Below are positions 10,001 to 17,354 of a DNA stretch of 42,358 bases, piece by piece (positions within the stretch are counted from its first letter, which is position 1; each line of letters starts with the position of its first letter). A program made the translations under genes and the position numbers. The notes beneath the pieces are model-generated. The model did no database searches, was not told the DNA's origin, and saw only the letters and a program-made list of their open reading frames with translations. The stretch is taken from contig CAUYUJ010008093.1 of the NCBI GenBank assembly GCA_963575745.1, forward strand, positions 1-42,358, read 5' to 3'. This stretch comes from Prorocentrum cordatum. Taxonomy: Eukaryota > Sar > Dinophyceae > Prorocentrales > Prorocentraceae.

Positions 10001-13000
10001 GGCGCATTCTTCTTCGGCGCCCCCGCCACCGACCGCTCCCACGGCGCGACGCCGCCATCTCCGAGGGGCACGCCGTCGGCCAGGCGGCCGTCCACATCGA
10101 CGACCGCGGCGACGTGCCCCTCTGGATACCACACAACACTACCCATGTCCTGCCCCTCCGCGCAACCCAAAGGCCACGCGCCGGAACACTCCCCACGCAG
10201 TACATGGCCTGCGCTGTCAGCCTCATACACGCGCACCCTCGCCCGCCGCGCCTCCAGCCATGCCTGAACCGTCGCAAAATTCATTCTCTCCGCAGCGTCA
10301 CCGCACGCCCCAGCCCCGGAATCATTGGCGCACTGCAACTCGAAGAAACACTCCGCGTGCGCGCGCGTGCCGGCACCCCCACACCGAGACACACTCAATT
10401 GCAAGCACTTATTCCGCCACGGCCCCAGGCAATCCCCCGCATCGACGACTCCGAATCGCCCCGACGCGACGCCTCGTCGCAGGCGCCGACGCCACGCGCG
10501 GGACGCGCCAGACGCCCCGGCAGCACCGAGCCCCACGCGCGAAAGCTTGTCCCAAGGCACCCCGCCCAGAGCGACGAAAAGACAAACCACGCGAAGCGCG
10601 GCAACACCGACGCACTGCCCCGCACCCTGCGACGCCCTCCAGGCAGCATCCCCCACGCACTCGTCCGCGCCCTGGCCCGCCCTGCCCTTGGTACCGCCGA
10701 TCCCAATGCCGGGGGAGAACCTGCGCGCGCACACGCGCCGCCCCCCGCACCTCCGCGCGAAGAGCCCACGCAAGCCACAATAAAACCACTTGGCGACTCG
10801 AACATTCGCGGCAGACGGCACACCGTCCGGCAAAGCTTCCGCGTCGCGACAGAAGGTCTCTCTCTCCTTCCACAGGCGCGCCACAGCGGCCCGCCGCGCC
10901 GTGACCACCTTATCGTCCACCTGCGGCGGGCACGCCCCGAGGGCGACGAGGACACACGCGGCGCGCAGGGCCGTGTCGCCCACGGTCCACGCAGCATCGT
11001 CCGGCACCACGGCAGCGCGCGAAGCGGCGCGCGCACGCGGCTCCGCGTCGACTGCACGCGCCGCGCGGGCGTTCAGAAACTGCTCCAATCGCTCGTCCTT
11101 GTGCGCTCCCCCATGCGCCCGGCGGCCATGCAGGACGCGCTCCGGGGACGCATCACGCTCCAACGAACGCGGCACGACGGGAGCCAGCACACTCCCCGCG
11201 ATCTGCTCGTTCCGCTCGGCCGCCAGCTCCGTCCACCGCGCCCACTCCGCCTCCCGCCGCGCACGCCGAGACCACCGGCGCGACGCGCGGCACGCTTTCC
11301 GGAGCGATTTCTGCTCGCGCTCCGCCGCCTCCAACGCGGAATCATCGACGACCTCCTCGTGGATCACGGCGTGCTCTGCGAGCAAAGACTCCCGCAGCCG
11401 ATCGCCCGATGCGCGTGACTCCGACCCGTAGACTCGGGCCGGGAGCGGGCCCACGGCCGCGACAGGAGCCGAGGCCAACGCCAGAGCCAAGGCGGAAGCC
11501 GGGACCGTTGCTGGACAGACGTTGTCGTCAGCTCGAAACCAATCGTCGTCCGCGTCGTTCTCGTCGTCGTCGTCGCAGTCGCTGGCGGCGAAAGCACCAA
11601 TTTCCCCCGCGTCAAAACGTTCAATAAATTCGGGGTGGTCACGATCTTCCATCGGCGAATTCTCTGAGTGACGCACTGGGACTGGCACGGCGACCGTGAC
11701 CGGGTCTTCTCCCTCTTCCATTTCAACCTCCAAATACCCCCGGAGCCCCGAAACGGACCCCCAGAAGCCCAACACGCCTCCGGAACCGACCGGCGCCTCC
11801 AGCGCATACCCCTCCCCATGTTTTGCCACTCCTCCCGCCCCCGGAAGCTCCGGAGGCACCGGAAACTCCAAAACCTCCGTTTTTTCCTCCTCCTCCTCCT
11901 CCTCCTCCTCCTCCTCCTCCGCCATTTCGACCTCCGGATGCCCCCAGACGCCCGAAACGCCTCCGGAACCGTCCCGCGCCTCCAGCGCGCACTCCTCCCT
12001 ATAATCTGCCACTCCTCCCGCTCCCGAGAACTCCGGAGGCTCCGGACGCTCCGGAGCCACCGTTTTCTCCTCCTCCTCCTCCTCCTCCTCCTCCTCCTCC
12101 TCCTCCTCCGCCTCAATTTCGACCTCCGAATGCCCCCAGGAGCCCGAAACGCGTCCGAGACCGTCCGACGCCTCCGGCGCGCACCCCTCCCTATGATTTG
12201 CCAATCCCCCCGCTCCCGAGAGCTCCGGAAGCTCCGAATGCTCCGGAAGCTCCGGACGCTCCGGAAGCTCCGGAAACGCCGGACAAGAAAATGCCCGCGA
12301 GAATTTCGCGAGCGTTTCCCCCTCCGAGCATCCGTTTCCAAGGAGCTCCGTCTCGCCTAGGAAGCCGCGCGCCGGGCAGAGAGACGCCCGCGAAAAAATC
12401 GCGAGCGTTTCCCCCTCCGAGCGCGCGCCCCCAGAGGAATCAACGCGGCCCCGGGGACCGCGCGCCGGGCAGGAAAACGCACGCGAAAAATTCGCGAGCG
12501 TTTCCCCCTCCCAGCGCGCGTTCCCAGAGGAATCAACGCTGCTCCGGGGACCGCGCGCCGGGCGGGAAAACGCCCGCGAAAAATTCGCGAGCGTTTCCCC
12601 TTCCCAGCGCGCGTTCCCAGAGGACTCAACGCCGCCCCGGAGACCGCGCGCCGGGCAGGAAAACGCCCGCGAAAAATTCGCGAGCGTTTCCCCCTCCCAG
12701 CGCGCGTTCCCAGAGGAATCAACGCTGCTCCGGGGACCGCGCGCCGGGCAGGAAAACGCCCGCGAAAAATTCGCAAGCGTTTCCCCCTCCCAGCGCGCGT
12801 TCCCAGAGGAATCAACGCTGCTCCGGGGACCGCGCGCCGGGCAGGAAAACGCCCGCGAAAAATTCGCGAGCGTTTCCCCCTCCCAGCGCGCGTTCCCAGA
12901 GGAATCAACGCCGCCCCGGGAACCGCGCGCCGGGCAGGAAAACGCCCGCGAAAAATTCGCGAGCGTTTCCCCCTCCCAGCGCGCGGTCCCAGACGAATCC

Positions 13001-13530
13001 ACGCCAACCCGGGAACCACGCGCCGGACAGGGAAACGCCCGCGAAAAATTCGCGAGCGTTTCCCCCTCCCAGCGCGCGTTCCCAGAGGAATCCACGTCGC
13101 CCCGGGAACCGCGCGCCGGACAGGGAAACGCCCGCGAAAAATTCGCGAGCGTTTCCCCCTCCCAGCGCGCGGTCCCGTGCGTCGTGCCCCCCGCCCCCGC
13201 GCCCACTCCCTGGGTCCCCGGCCCCGACCCCGGCCCCGGCCCCTGGGTCTCCGCCCCCGGCCCCCGCCCCGGCCCCGGCCCCGGCCCCGCCCTCGACCTC
13301 GGCCCCGCCCCCGCCCCAAACGCACAAGCAGCCTTTCCCAACAAATCAGTCGTGGCACTTAGCCCTGAATATCCGACGCATTGGGGGGTTACCCCGGGAG
13401 GTTCGGGCCGCGGAAGCGCGCCCGGGACGAGAGACACCGGCCAGCCCACATAGGCGCGTGACCAATGCCCCTCGCCCCCGCCCGAGAGATAGTGACCACC
13501 CACATAGGCGAAGTCACTATCTCCCTCCAT
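6403..13530 (-). CDS. Helitron RepHel protein, giant repeat-rich N-terminal part
   Basis: I place the start at the first ATG of this open frame (codon 13528-13530); the frame stays open farther upstream with only non-ATG possibilities. The ORF encodes about 2,290 residues before protein-like sequence moves to the next frame near 6660. Successive regions are a Gly/Pro-rich leader, ten 31-aa repeats (about 13175-12275), three acidic repeats with two poly-Glu runs (about 12270-11700), three LPRIRGMTDFSSDDD-type motifs (9785-9440), a Cys/His cluster (9290-9165: CRF, CGKC, CPHG), a CW-like zinc finger WAQCDRCHCWRLLLP (about 8490-8440), and five or six RRLGRKTS motifs (8215-7760). These features suggest nuclear localisation and DNA or chromatin binding, but no enzyme is recognisable here. 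Codon third positions are almost all G or C, unlike the LINE genes to the right. It probably forms one polypeptide with the downstream Rep and helicase parts. Confidence 0.7.
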   Translation of the reverse strand: MEGDSDFAYVGGHYLSGGGEGHWSRAYVGWPVSLVPGALPRPEPPGVTPQCVGYSGLSATTDLLGKAACAFGAGAGPRSRAGPGPGPGRGPGAETQGPGPGSGPGTQGVGAGAGGTTHGTARWEGETLANFSRAFPCPARGSRGDVDSSGNARWEGETLANFSRAFPCPARGSRVGVDSSGTARWEGETLANFSRAFSCPARGSRGGVDSSGNARWEGETLANFSRAFSCPARGPRSSVDSSGNARWEGETLANFSRAFSCPARGPRSSVDSSGNARWEGETLANFSRAFSCPARGLRGGVESSGNARWEGETLANFSRAFSRPARGPRSSVDSSGNARWEGETLANFSRAFSCPARGPRGRVDSSGGARSEGETLAIFSRASLCPARGFLGETELLGNGCSEGETLAKFSRAFSCPAFPELPERPELPEHSELPELSGAGGLANHREGCAPEASDGLGRVSGSWGHSEVEIEAEEEEEEEEEEEEEEKTVAPERPEPPEFSGAGGVADYREECALEARDGSGGVSGVWGHPEVEMAEEEEEEEEEEEEKTEVLEFPVPPELPGAGGVAKHGEGYALEAPVGSGGVLGFWGSVSGLRGYLEVEMEEGEDPVTVAVPVPVRHSENSPMEDRDHPEFIERFDAGEIGAFAASDCDDDDENDADDDWFRADDNVCPATVPASALALALASAPVAAVGPLPARVYGSESRASGDRLRESLLAEHAVIHEEVVDDSALEAAEREQKSLRKACRASRRWSRRARREAEWARWTELAAERNEQIAGSVLAPVVPRSLERDASPERVLHGRRAHGGAHKDERLEQFLNARAARAVDAEPRARAASRAAVVPDDAAWTVGDTALRAACVLVALGACPPQVDDKVVTARRAAVARLWKERETFCRDAEALPDGVPSAANVRVAKWFYCGLRGLFARRCGGRRVCARRFSPGIGIGGTKGRAGQGADECVGDAAWRASQGAGQCVGVAALRVVCLFVALGGVPWDKLSRVGLGAAGASGASRAWRRRLRRGVASGRFGVVDAGDCLGPWRNKCLQLSVSRCGGAGTRAHAECFFELQCANDSGAGACGDAAERMNFATVQAWLEARRARVRVYEADSAGHVLRGECSGAWPLGCAEGQDMGSVVWYPEGHVAAVVDVDGRLADGVPLGDGGVAPWERSVAGAPKKNAPKKKAAAKTQRGAHLRGAQNPNVMAGVVARTRRGEEAAGVAAGVEGPRGADPAEGGATRRASESRGSDSVGRAAALPRIPGMTDFSDDDEGSAEAEGNRGGMEGAPGRGGGAAPAARAQMPRIRGMTDFSSDDDDAGIVAGPAAGGGQSGRGGRGPRGGRGRVGGRGGGRASGSALPRIRGMTDFSSDDDGGGASGAEFVGVSRKGRRARRSRGAADGSLATEAESRQFQPDYVDEDRCKGMTWGGGWGREQCRFRPQKGSDVCGKCARHGCPHGRVRGPIPALALDKFKEFALKANKPSKQWYARHAMWEAAAKMKPELKSLCEVDEHGRFVLSNSEYEQCLKQVHDNFRITKNYKRSGFVYEQGAGVRTAQDRCGEGETRFGSERESYNGREGGTVFMWYSRPVFNKYLAQLQTSEVDCSEKDCMEALRLTSDEIRRYPMKQQYLKQFAGPQCYPHVDPRSKGNRLHANESAGQVPGEDQGADGGGGAGVCAGADDGASHLFCMRNWAQCDRCHCWRLLLPACAARARGDEYYKVRDTDLDWEEWLRGAAARCAGAAAAASGDQGAALGGEGGDAAGEGPQEDGVAGGVRRRGRKRRLGRKTSQEERDRAEGAEASLASEDQGAARGGEGDDAAGGAVCEGGGAGGARGGRGKRRLGRKTSEVEANGGPRGGRGKRRLGRKTSEAEAAGGGAGRGAGRRRLGRKMSEAEAAGASAASGADDCGRAGEDAAEAARPAKRRRLGRKTSAEERAEAGGAGRGAAGKARGGELFAEMAELSASEHEDERSASDREVASEDDVALPGEVRAALDAELVRLDGAGPPAEADLAASRAAEGAEGRAPRRAALPRSGGAPARAWAVASVPHLKEKRLRQLVDAVREYLVSRRGCDRAAVRFQGSDGDALWGALMEPGQPGRFGRALLQLEGRAQGRDPSEARTGWEEVSVEEDFRWRSQWPRVRFECSMLQTPVVGEGGATQWRAVRCCDEPGGGDADDFQALWQRESRVAVGFAANVVPDDDVVVLPVERPAGWREPADMAGAWWRGQGPRERRAEEGENPGRVWVGQLQGDAGVAGLLTEGGAGERTAMEGLDALRQASAQGARGRVAGVEGEGVERRNAAATAMLCGWRFGRDGLQGGSPRRRGMPLGRCSCSGPCPRRRSGRFKRKGAFAIARATDGGRFCLTTVGAWPREMCTRSACCWR
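6640..6680 (-). other. Apparent frameshift between N-terminal and Rep parts of the Helitron protein
   Basis: Upstream, protein-like sequence runs in the frame ending GVEGEGVERR. Downstream it continues in the second frame as RGRYGDALRVEIRTRW. The switch falls around 6650-6675. A one-base indel, a very short unusual intron or an assembly error would each explain it. I see no GT-AG intron of convincing length. Confidence 0.6.
7760..8215 (-). repeat. RRLGRKTS linear-motif repeats in the Helitron protein
   Basis: Five or six copies of (K/R)RRLGRK(T/M)S followed by an acidic residue are spaced irregularly through Ala/Gly/Glu-rich linkers. Each copy is basic and ends in Thr-Ser, like a basophilic-kinase or nuclear-localisation motif. 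Linkers differ in length and sequence, so the motif rather than the DNA appears to be conserved. Confidence 0.75.
9440..9785 (-). repeat. Three PRIRGMTDFSSDDD motifs in the Helitron protein
   Basis: Copies lie at about 9735-9780, 9615-9650 and 9440-9480. Each reads (A/Q)(L/M)PRI(R/P)GMTDFS(S/D)DDD and ends in an acidic, Ser-containing tail like a casein-kinase-2 site. They are separated by Gly/Arg/Ala linkers of different length. Function is unknown. Confidence 0.75.
11700..12275 (-). repeat. Acidic ~58-aa repeats with poly-Glu (TCC)n tracts
   Basis: Three related units each contain a GAGG(V/L)A core and a WG-x-EVE segment. Two of them are followed by uninterrupted poly-Glu encoded by (TCC)n runs at about 11887-11922 and 12067-12110. 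The (TCC)n runs are in frame on the minus strand and likely vary in length. Confidence 0.75.
12275..13175 (-). repeat. 31-aa (93-bp) tandem repeat array in the Helitron protein
   Basis: Ten units with the consensus core ARWEGETLANFSRAF, then CPARG, then SSVDSSG repeat every 93 bp. Eight are nearly identical and the two closest to 12275 are diverged. The Asn-Phe-Ser-Arg codons lie in a short palindrome CGCGAA-AAA-TTCGCG present in almost every unit, so the array is also an iterated DNA palindrome. The near-identity suggests recent unequal exchange. Confidence 0.9.
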
Positions 13531-13598
13531 CCCCAGCCCACTTAGGCGCCAGGGGATGGAGTTCCCCTTCCCAGCCCACTTAGGCGCCAGGGAAGGGG
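13486..13598 (-). repeat. Three back-to-back hairpins with a shared loop and unrelated stems, spanning the start codon
   Basis: Hairpin 1 has stem arms 13486-13496 and 13513-13523 (11 bp, GAGATAGTGAC). Hairpin 2 has arms 13525-13534 and 13552-13561 (10 bp, CTCCATCCCC). Hairpin 3 has arms 13564-13572 and 13590-13598 (9 bp, CCCCTTCCC). All stems are perfect and their sequences are unrelated. The loops all contain CCCAC(A/T)TAGGCG, and loops 2 and 3 are identical 17-mers. Spacers are 1-2 nt. A decayed fourth member surrounds the same loop at 13443-13457. The putative ATG (13528-13530) lies in a stem of hairpin 2. Confidence 0.85.
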
Positions 13599-13736
13599 GC
13601 GGCGAAGGTTGGAGGAAAGAGAGAGGAGGTTTTTTTTTTGTTTGTTTTGTTTGTTGCCCCGCCCCCCCGCCCCGCGCCCCCGCGCGCGCGCCCCTCGCGC
13701 GCGCCCGGGGAGGGAGAGGGGGCCGGGGAGAGCCTG

Positions 13737-13757
13737 TTTGAGCCAAAACGGCCGCGG
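13737..13757 (-). other. Relic of the dinoflagellate spliced-leader sequence (putative)
   Basis: On the minus strand the 21 nt match the dinoflagellate leader (known from memory) at 17 positions, including the uninterrupted core TTTTGGCTCAA, and all four differences are transitions. The motif lies about 210 nt upstream of the chosen ATG, where a leader retained in a retroposed, trans-spliced mRNA would be expected. Confidence 0.55.
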
Positions 13758-13759
13758 CG

Positions 13760-14090
13760 GGGCGGTCGTCGACGTCGCTGTCGCCGTCGTCGCCCGCGGC
13801 GGCGGCGGCGGCAGCGGCGGCGACGGCAGCTCCGGCGGCGGTCCTGCTGCCCCTCCTGCTCCCTCTGCTCTTCCTTCTGCTCTTGCCGTCTCTCTTCCTG
13901 CTCCCTCTTGCTCTTCTGTTCCTTCGTCCCCTCCCCTCGCCTCTCCGCCCTTCTCTCGCTCTCCCGCTCCCTGCCTCCCCCGCGTCCCTCCTGCCGCTCC
14001 GTGCCCCTCCTGCTGCCCCCCCCTGCTCCCTCCTGTTCCCGCCCGCCGCCTCCCCACCGTGTTCGCTTCCTCCCTCCTCCTTCTTGCGTC

Positions 14091-14131
<41 letters not shown>

Positions 14132-14920
14132 GCCGCCGTTTCCTGCTGCTCGCCCCCCCACCTCCTCCTCTTCTCTGCTGCTCGTTCTCTGCTCCTCTTT
14201 CCCTCTTCCTTCTGTTTTCTCTCCCCTCGTCTCCTCCTTTTGTCGTCCTCTTGCTCTCTCCTTGCCTCCCTCCCTCCCTCCCCCCTCCCTCCCTCCCTCC
14301 CTCCCTCCCTCCCGCCCTTCCTTCACCTCTGTCCCCCCTTTCCACCATCCCCCCCTCCCCCTCCCTCGCTCGCTCGCTCGCTTCCTCCCTGCTCCCTCCC
14401 TCCCTCCCTGCTCCCTCCCTCCTTCTGCCTCCCTGCTGCCCCTCCCCGTGCTGCCCCCTGCTCCCTCCTCTGTCTCCCTCCTTGCGGCCCCCGCCCCTCC
14501 CTTCGTTCGCCCTTCTTCCTCTGCTGCTCCGGCGGCGACAGCGGCGGCAGCAGCCGCGGCGGCGGCGGCGGCGGCCCGCTCCCTCCCCCCCTCCCTCCCT
14601 CCCTCCCTCCCTGCTCCCTCCCTCCCTGCTCCCTCCCTCCCCCCCTCCCTCCCTCCGGGAAGGAGGGAGGGAGCAGGGAGGGAAGGAGCAGGGAGGGAGG
14701 GAGCAGGGAGGGAGCAGGGAGCAGAGGGAGGGAGCAGGGAGAGAGGGAGGGAGGGACGGAGGGAGGGAGCAGGGAGGGAGGGAGGGGGGGAGGGAGAGAG
14801 GGAGGGAGGGAGGGAGGAGGGAGGGAGCAGGGAGAAAGGGAGGGAGGGAACATGAAGGAAGGAGCGGGGAGGGAGGGATGGAGCAGGGAGGGAGGAGGGA
14901 GCAGGGAGGGAGGCAGCAGA
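13760..14920. repeat. Low-complexity pyrimidine/purine tract upstream of the Helitron gene
   Basis: The tract has Ser/Pro/Arg-type open frames in all phases but no recognisable protein. It contains a (GTC/GCC)n microsatellite at about 14092-14137, several CCCT runs from 14265, and a strand switch from CCCT-rich to AGGG-rich sequence near 14658. I see no gene in it. Confidence 0.8.
14585..14740. repeat. Inverted CCCT/AGGG block
   Basis: A CCCT/GCTCCCT-rich left arm is followed, after a few bases near 14656-14660, by an AGGG/GGGAGC-rich right arm that is close to its reverse complement. Runs of GGGAGGGAGGG on each side could form G-quadruplexes, and the pair could form a cruciform. Assembly through it may be unreliable. 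Confidence 0.7.
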
Positions 14921-14953
14921 GGTTTCGCGCATCTCAGTGAGATGCGCGAAACC
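14921..14953. repeat. Perfect 33-nt palindrome at the Helitron right edge
   Basis: Sixteen bases starting GGTTTCGCGCATCTCA (14921-14936) are followed by one G (14937) and then the exact reverse complement (14938-14953). It sits between the purine tract and AT-rich DNA, so it is a candidate terminal hairpin of the element. Confidence 0.85.
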
Positions 14954-15559
14954 ATTCTGCGTCGACAAACATGCACCAGAACTCTCTAGGTCACCCATAG
15001 ATCGATATAAATTAGAAAAAAAATCATCCGACACAAAAAATACAAAATTGTACAAATCGATATTTTTCATTGATTTTGAAAATTCTAATCAATTTGGGCA
15101 CTCTCGAGGCTCCCATTCGATGTCTCGCATGTCGCTACTTCGATTGGAATGTACCTGGCATGCATAGCATGCACTCAGCTCGAGTTATCATCGAAACACC
15201 GTTCGCAACACGCATACATAGAGACAGTATTTCGAGCATAACTCCTGACTCAGCCATTTCTAGGAACTCTCGAGCTTCCAGTGTGACGCGCCAGATCATT
15301 CTGCATCGACTGGTGTGCGTGAGAGGTCTGTAGCTTGCTGACAGCTCGAGTTAAGTAAAGCCAACCACCGTCACCTGCCAAACTGCACTGCAGGCAAAGT
15401 CGGTTCCTGCAAGTCTTTTGACAGTAATATTGCCCCTAGAGCCCTGAAAATTTTACCAGCAGGTGCGCCATAGCTTACTGTATGTGAGAAAAATCCGTTT
15501 TCTGAAAACGAATTGTCAAATCTTGCACAAAGTTTCAAAAACCGACCTCAGGTTAACAC
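14954..15559. other. AT-richer stretch without genes
   Basis: The composition drops sharply from the Helitron side. The stretch carries scraps related to the satellite on the right (for example a CTCGAG-containing piece near 15179) and no convincing ORF. I see nothing else in it. Confidence 0.6.
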
Positions 15560-15713
15560 ATTGTCTCTTTTGGTCGGGTCGGCCAACTAGCTCCACCCTG
15601 CGCCCGAATTCCTCTTAGCTCATCTCGTCGAAGAGCTCTACGAGGTAAAAGCTCCCAGACGCTCTCGCTTTGATCCTAAGCTCTCTTACGGATGCAAGGA
15701 GCTCTACGAGATT
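15560..15713 (-). repeat. Inverted fragment of module E next to a direct E end
   Basis: Bases 15560-15647 are the reverse complement of the start of module E at 25174-25265. They include the terminal GAGCTCTACGAG and the GGCCAACTAGCTCCACC part. A second, directly oriented E end then leads into hairpin H at 15715. Confidence 0.65.
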
Positions 15714-15714
15714 C

Positions 15715-15747
15715 CCGGCGGTGACCAGGTTGACGGTTCACCGCCGG
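15715..15747 (+). repeat. Hairpin H, copy 1 (GTGA/TCAC variant)
   Basis: Perfect 10-bp stem CCGGCGGTGA / TCACCGCCGG around a 13-nt loop containing AGGTTGACGG. It is preceded by GGAGCTCTACGAG and followed by CGCCAGTT, the layout shared by all H copies. Relative to the GTAA/TTAC class, one stem pair has changed on both sides. Confidence 0.85.
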
Positions 15748-15751
15748 CGCC

Positions 15752-16122
15752 AGTTTATTCCCGGAAACCTCCTTGGAGAGCTGAGGGTTTCAGATAAGAA
15801 GCCGGCGGTGGGTGGTGAGGAGCACGCGCCCACCTCCGCCGGTCCACGATCGCCGGGGCAACTCGCCGGAGTTCGCAGCGGGTCCAGGAGCGTGGTTCCC
15901 AATACGCGTGGCTCCAGGGTGCGCGAAGCGCTTCGGCAGAGCTTCGGAAGAGCTTCGGCAGTTCTTCCAAGCTCCTAGGCAGATCTTCCTTGCGCGCTTT
16001 GCAGGGCCCCACGCATCGTGAACAGCGCCCCTGCAAGCGTCTCCTGCGAGGTTTCCAGCGTCCCGCGCATCGTTTCAGGCGGCTTGGCAGAGGTCGCCGT
16101 GCGGCGTTCCGTGCTTGGCTTC
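15752..16122 (+). repeat. Family A repeat, unit 1
   Basis: First of about seven units of roughly 372-389 bp. It starts immediately after hairpin H and lacks the first part of the unit's own start hairpin. Typical internal marks are GCGCGAAGCGCTTCGGCAGA and the CCCACGCATCGTAAACGGCG-like segment. Confidence 0.8.
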
Positions 16123-16497
16123 GCTATCCGGGTTTTTCCCGGATGGCTCCTTGAAGAGCTGAGGGCTTCAGAGAAGAAGCCGGCGGTGGGTGGTGAGGAG
16201 GACGCGCCCACCTTTGCCGGTCCACGCTCGCCGGAGAAACTCGCCGGAGGTTGCAGCGGGTCCGGGAGCGTGGCTTCCTGGCGTTTCCCAATACGCGTGG
16301 CTCCAGGGTGCGCGAAGCGCTTCGGCAGAGCTTCGGAAGAGCTTCGGCAGTTCTTCCAGGCTCCTAGGCAAATCTTCCTTGCGCGCTTTGCAGGGCTCCA
16401 CGCATCGTAAACGGCGCCCCTGCAAGCGTCTCCTGCGAGGTTTCCAGCGTCCCGCGCATCGGTTCAGGCAGCCTGGCAGCGGTCCCCGTGCGACTTC
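16123..16497 (+). repeat. Family A repeat, unit 2
   Basis: This unit opens with GCTATCCGGG-TTTTT-CCCGGATGGC, an imperfect version of the 10-bp start hairpin, and runs to the next hairpin 375 bp later. A deletion near its end removes part of the segment before the following CTTCGCT. Confidence 0.85.
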
Positions 16498-16886
16498 GCT
16501 ATCCGGGTTTTTCCCGGATAGCTCCTTGGAGAGCTGAGGGTTTCAGATAAGAAGTCGGCGGTGGGTGGTGAGGAGCACACGCCCACCTCCGCCGATCCAC
16601 GATCCCCGGAGCAGGTCGCCGGAGTTCGCAGCGTGTCCGGGAGCGTGGCTTCCTAGCGTTTCCCAATATGCGTGGCTCCAGGGTGCGCGAAGCGCTTCGG
16701 CAGAGCTTCGGAAGAGCTTCGGCAGTTCTTCCAGGCTCCTGGGCAAATCTTCCTTGCGCGCTTTGCAGGGCCCCACGCATCGTAAACGGCGCCCCTGCAA
16801 GCGTCTCCTGCGAGGTTTCCAGCGTCCCGCGCATCGTTTCAGGCGGCCTGGCAGAGGTCCCCGTGCGGCGTTCCGCGCTTGGCCTC
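16498..16886 (+). repeat. Family A repeat, unit 3, with a perfect start hairpin
   Basis: It begins with a perfect 10-bp stem GCTATCCGGG / CCCGGATAGC around TTTTT (16498-16522). The unit is 389 bp, and the same hairpin reappears at 16887 and 19395. Confidence 0.9.
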
Positions 16887-17278
16887 GCTATCCGGGTTTT
16901 TCCCGGATAGCTCCTTGGAGAGCTAAGGGTTTCAGAGAAGAAGCCGGACGATGCTTGTGCCTGCCAGGAGCTCCTCCACGGCGGTCCACGCTCGTCGCAG
17001 CGGCTTGCCGGAACTTGCAGCGGGTCCGAGAGCGTGGCTTCCTAGCGTTTCCCAATACGCGTGGCTCCAGGGTGCGCGAAGCGCTTCGGCAGAGCTTCGG
17101 CAGAGCTTCGCCAGTGCTCGCAGGCTCCCAGGCAGATCTTCCTTGCGTGATTTGAAGGGCCCCACGCATCGTAAACGGCGCCCCCGCAAGCGATTCCTGC
17201 GAGGTTTCCAGCGTCCCGCGCATCGTCTCAGGTACCCTGGCAGAGGTCCCGTGCGACGTTCCGCGCTTGGCTTCGCTA
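16887..17278 (+). repeat. Family A repeat, unit 4
   Basis: It starts with the perfect TTTTT hairpin (16887-16911). It ends where CTATCCGGGTTTT is followed by GGACGCTTACAAGT repeats in place of the second hairpin arm. Confidence 0.85.
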
Positions 17279-17283
17279 TCCGG

Positions 17284-17330
17284 GTTTTGGACGCTTACAA
17301 GTGGACGCTTACAAGCGGACGCTACCAAGT
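17284..17330 (+). repeat. Short tandem repeat GGACGCTTACAAGT at the end of the family A block
   Basis: Three imperfect 14-bp copies follow CCGGGTTTT. The same motif ends the other A block at about 20172-20226, is seen inverted near 18737-18757, and single copies occur near 30736 and 30796. It marks a recurrent junction of family A. Confidence 0.7.
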
Positions 17331-17354
17331 GGGCTCTTACAGGTGGAATCTTAG

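Larger units (their letters stand above)
1..14953 (-). mobile_element. Helitron-type rolling-circle transposon, left end outside the window
   Basis: The segment is much more GC-rich than the DNA to its right and contains one giant RepHel-like coding region on the minus strand. The HUH nuclease, paired tyrosines and PIF1-type helicase are all visible in the expected order. The right limit is set at a perfect palindrome (14921-14953), after which the DNA abruptly becomes AT-rich and repeat-like. The other terminus, with the expected 3' hairpin and CTRR-like end, would lie left of position 1. No target-site signature can be tested from one end, so the exact right boundary is an inference. Confidence 0.7.

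Noticed and set aside
11823-13583. Plus-strand Pro/Arg-rich open frame across the 31-aa repeat array
   Set aside because: It is the shadow of the minus-strand repeats; no start context or domain.
13580-15070. Several Ser/Pro/Arg/Gly-rich open frames on both strands
   Set aside because: They come from CCCT/AGGG low-complexity sequence that is open in every frame.
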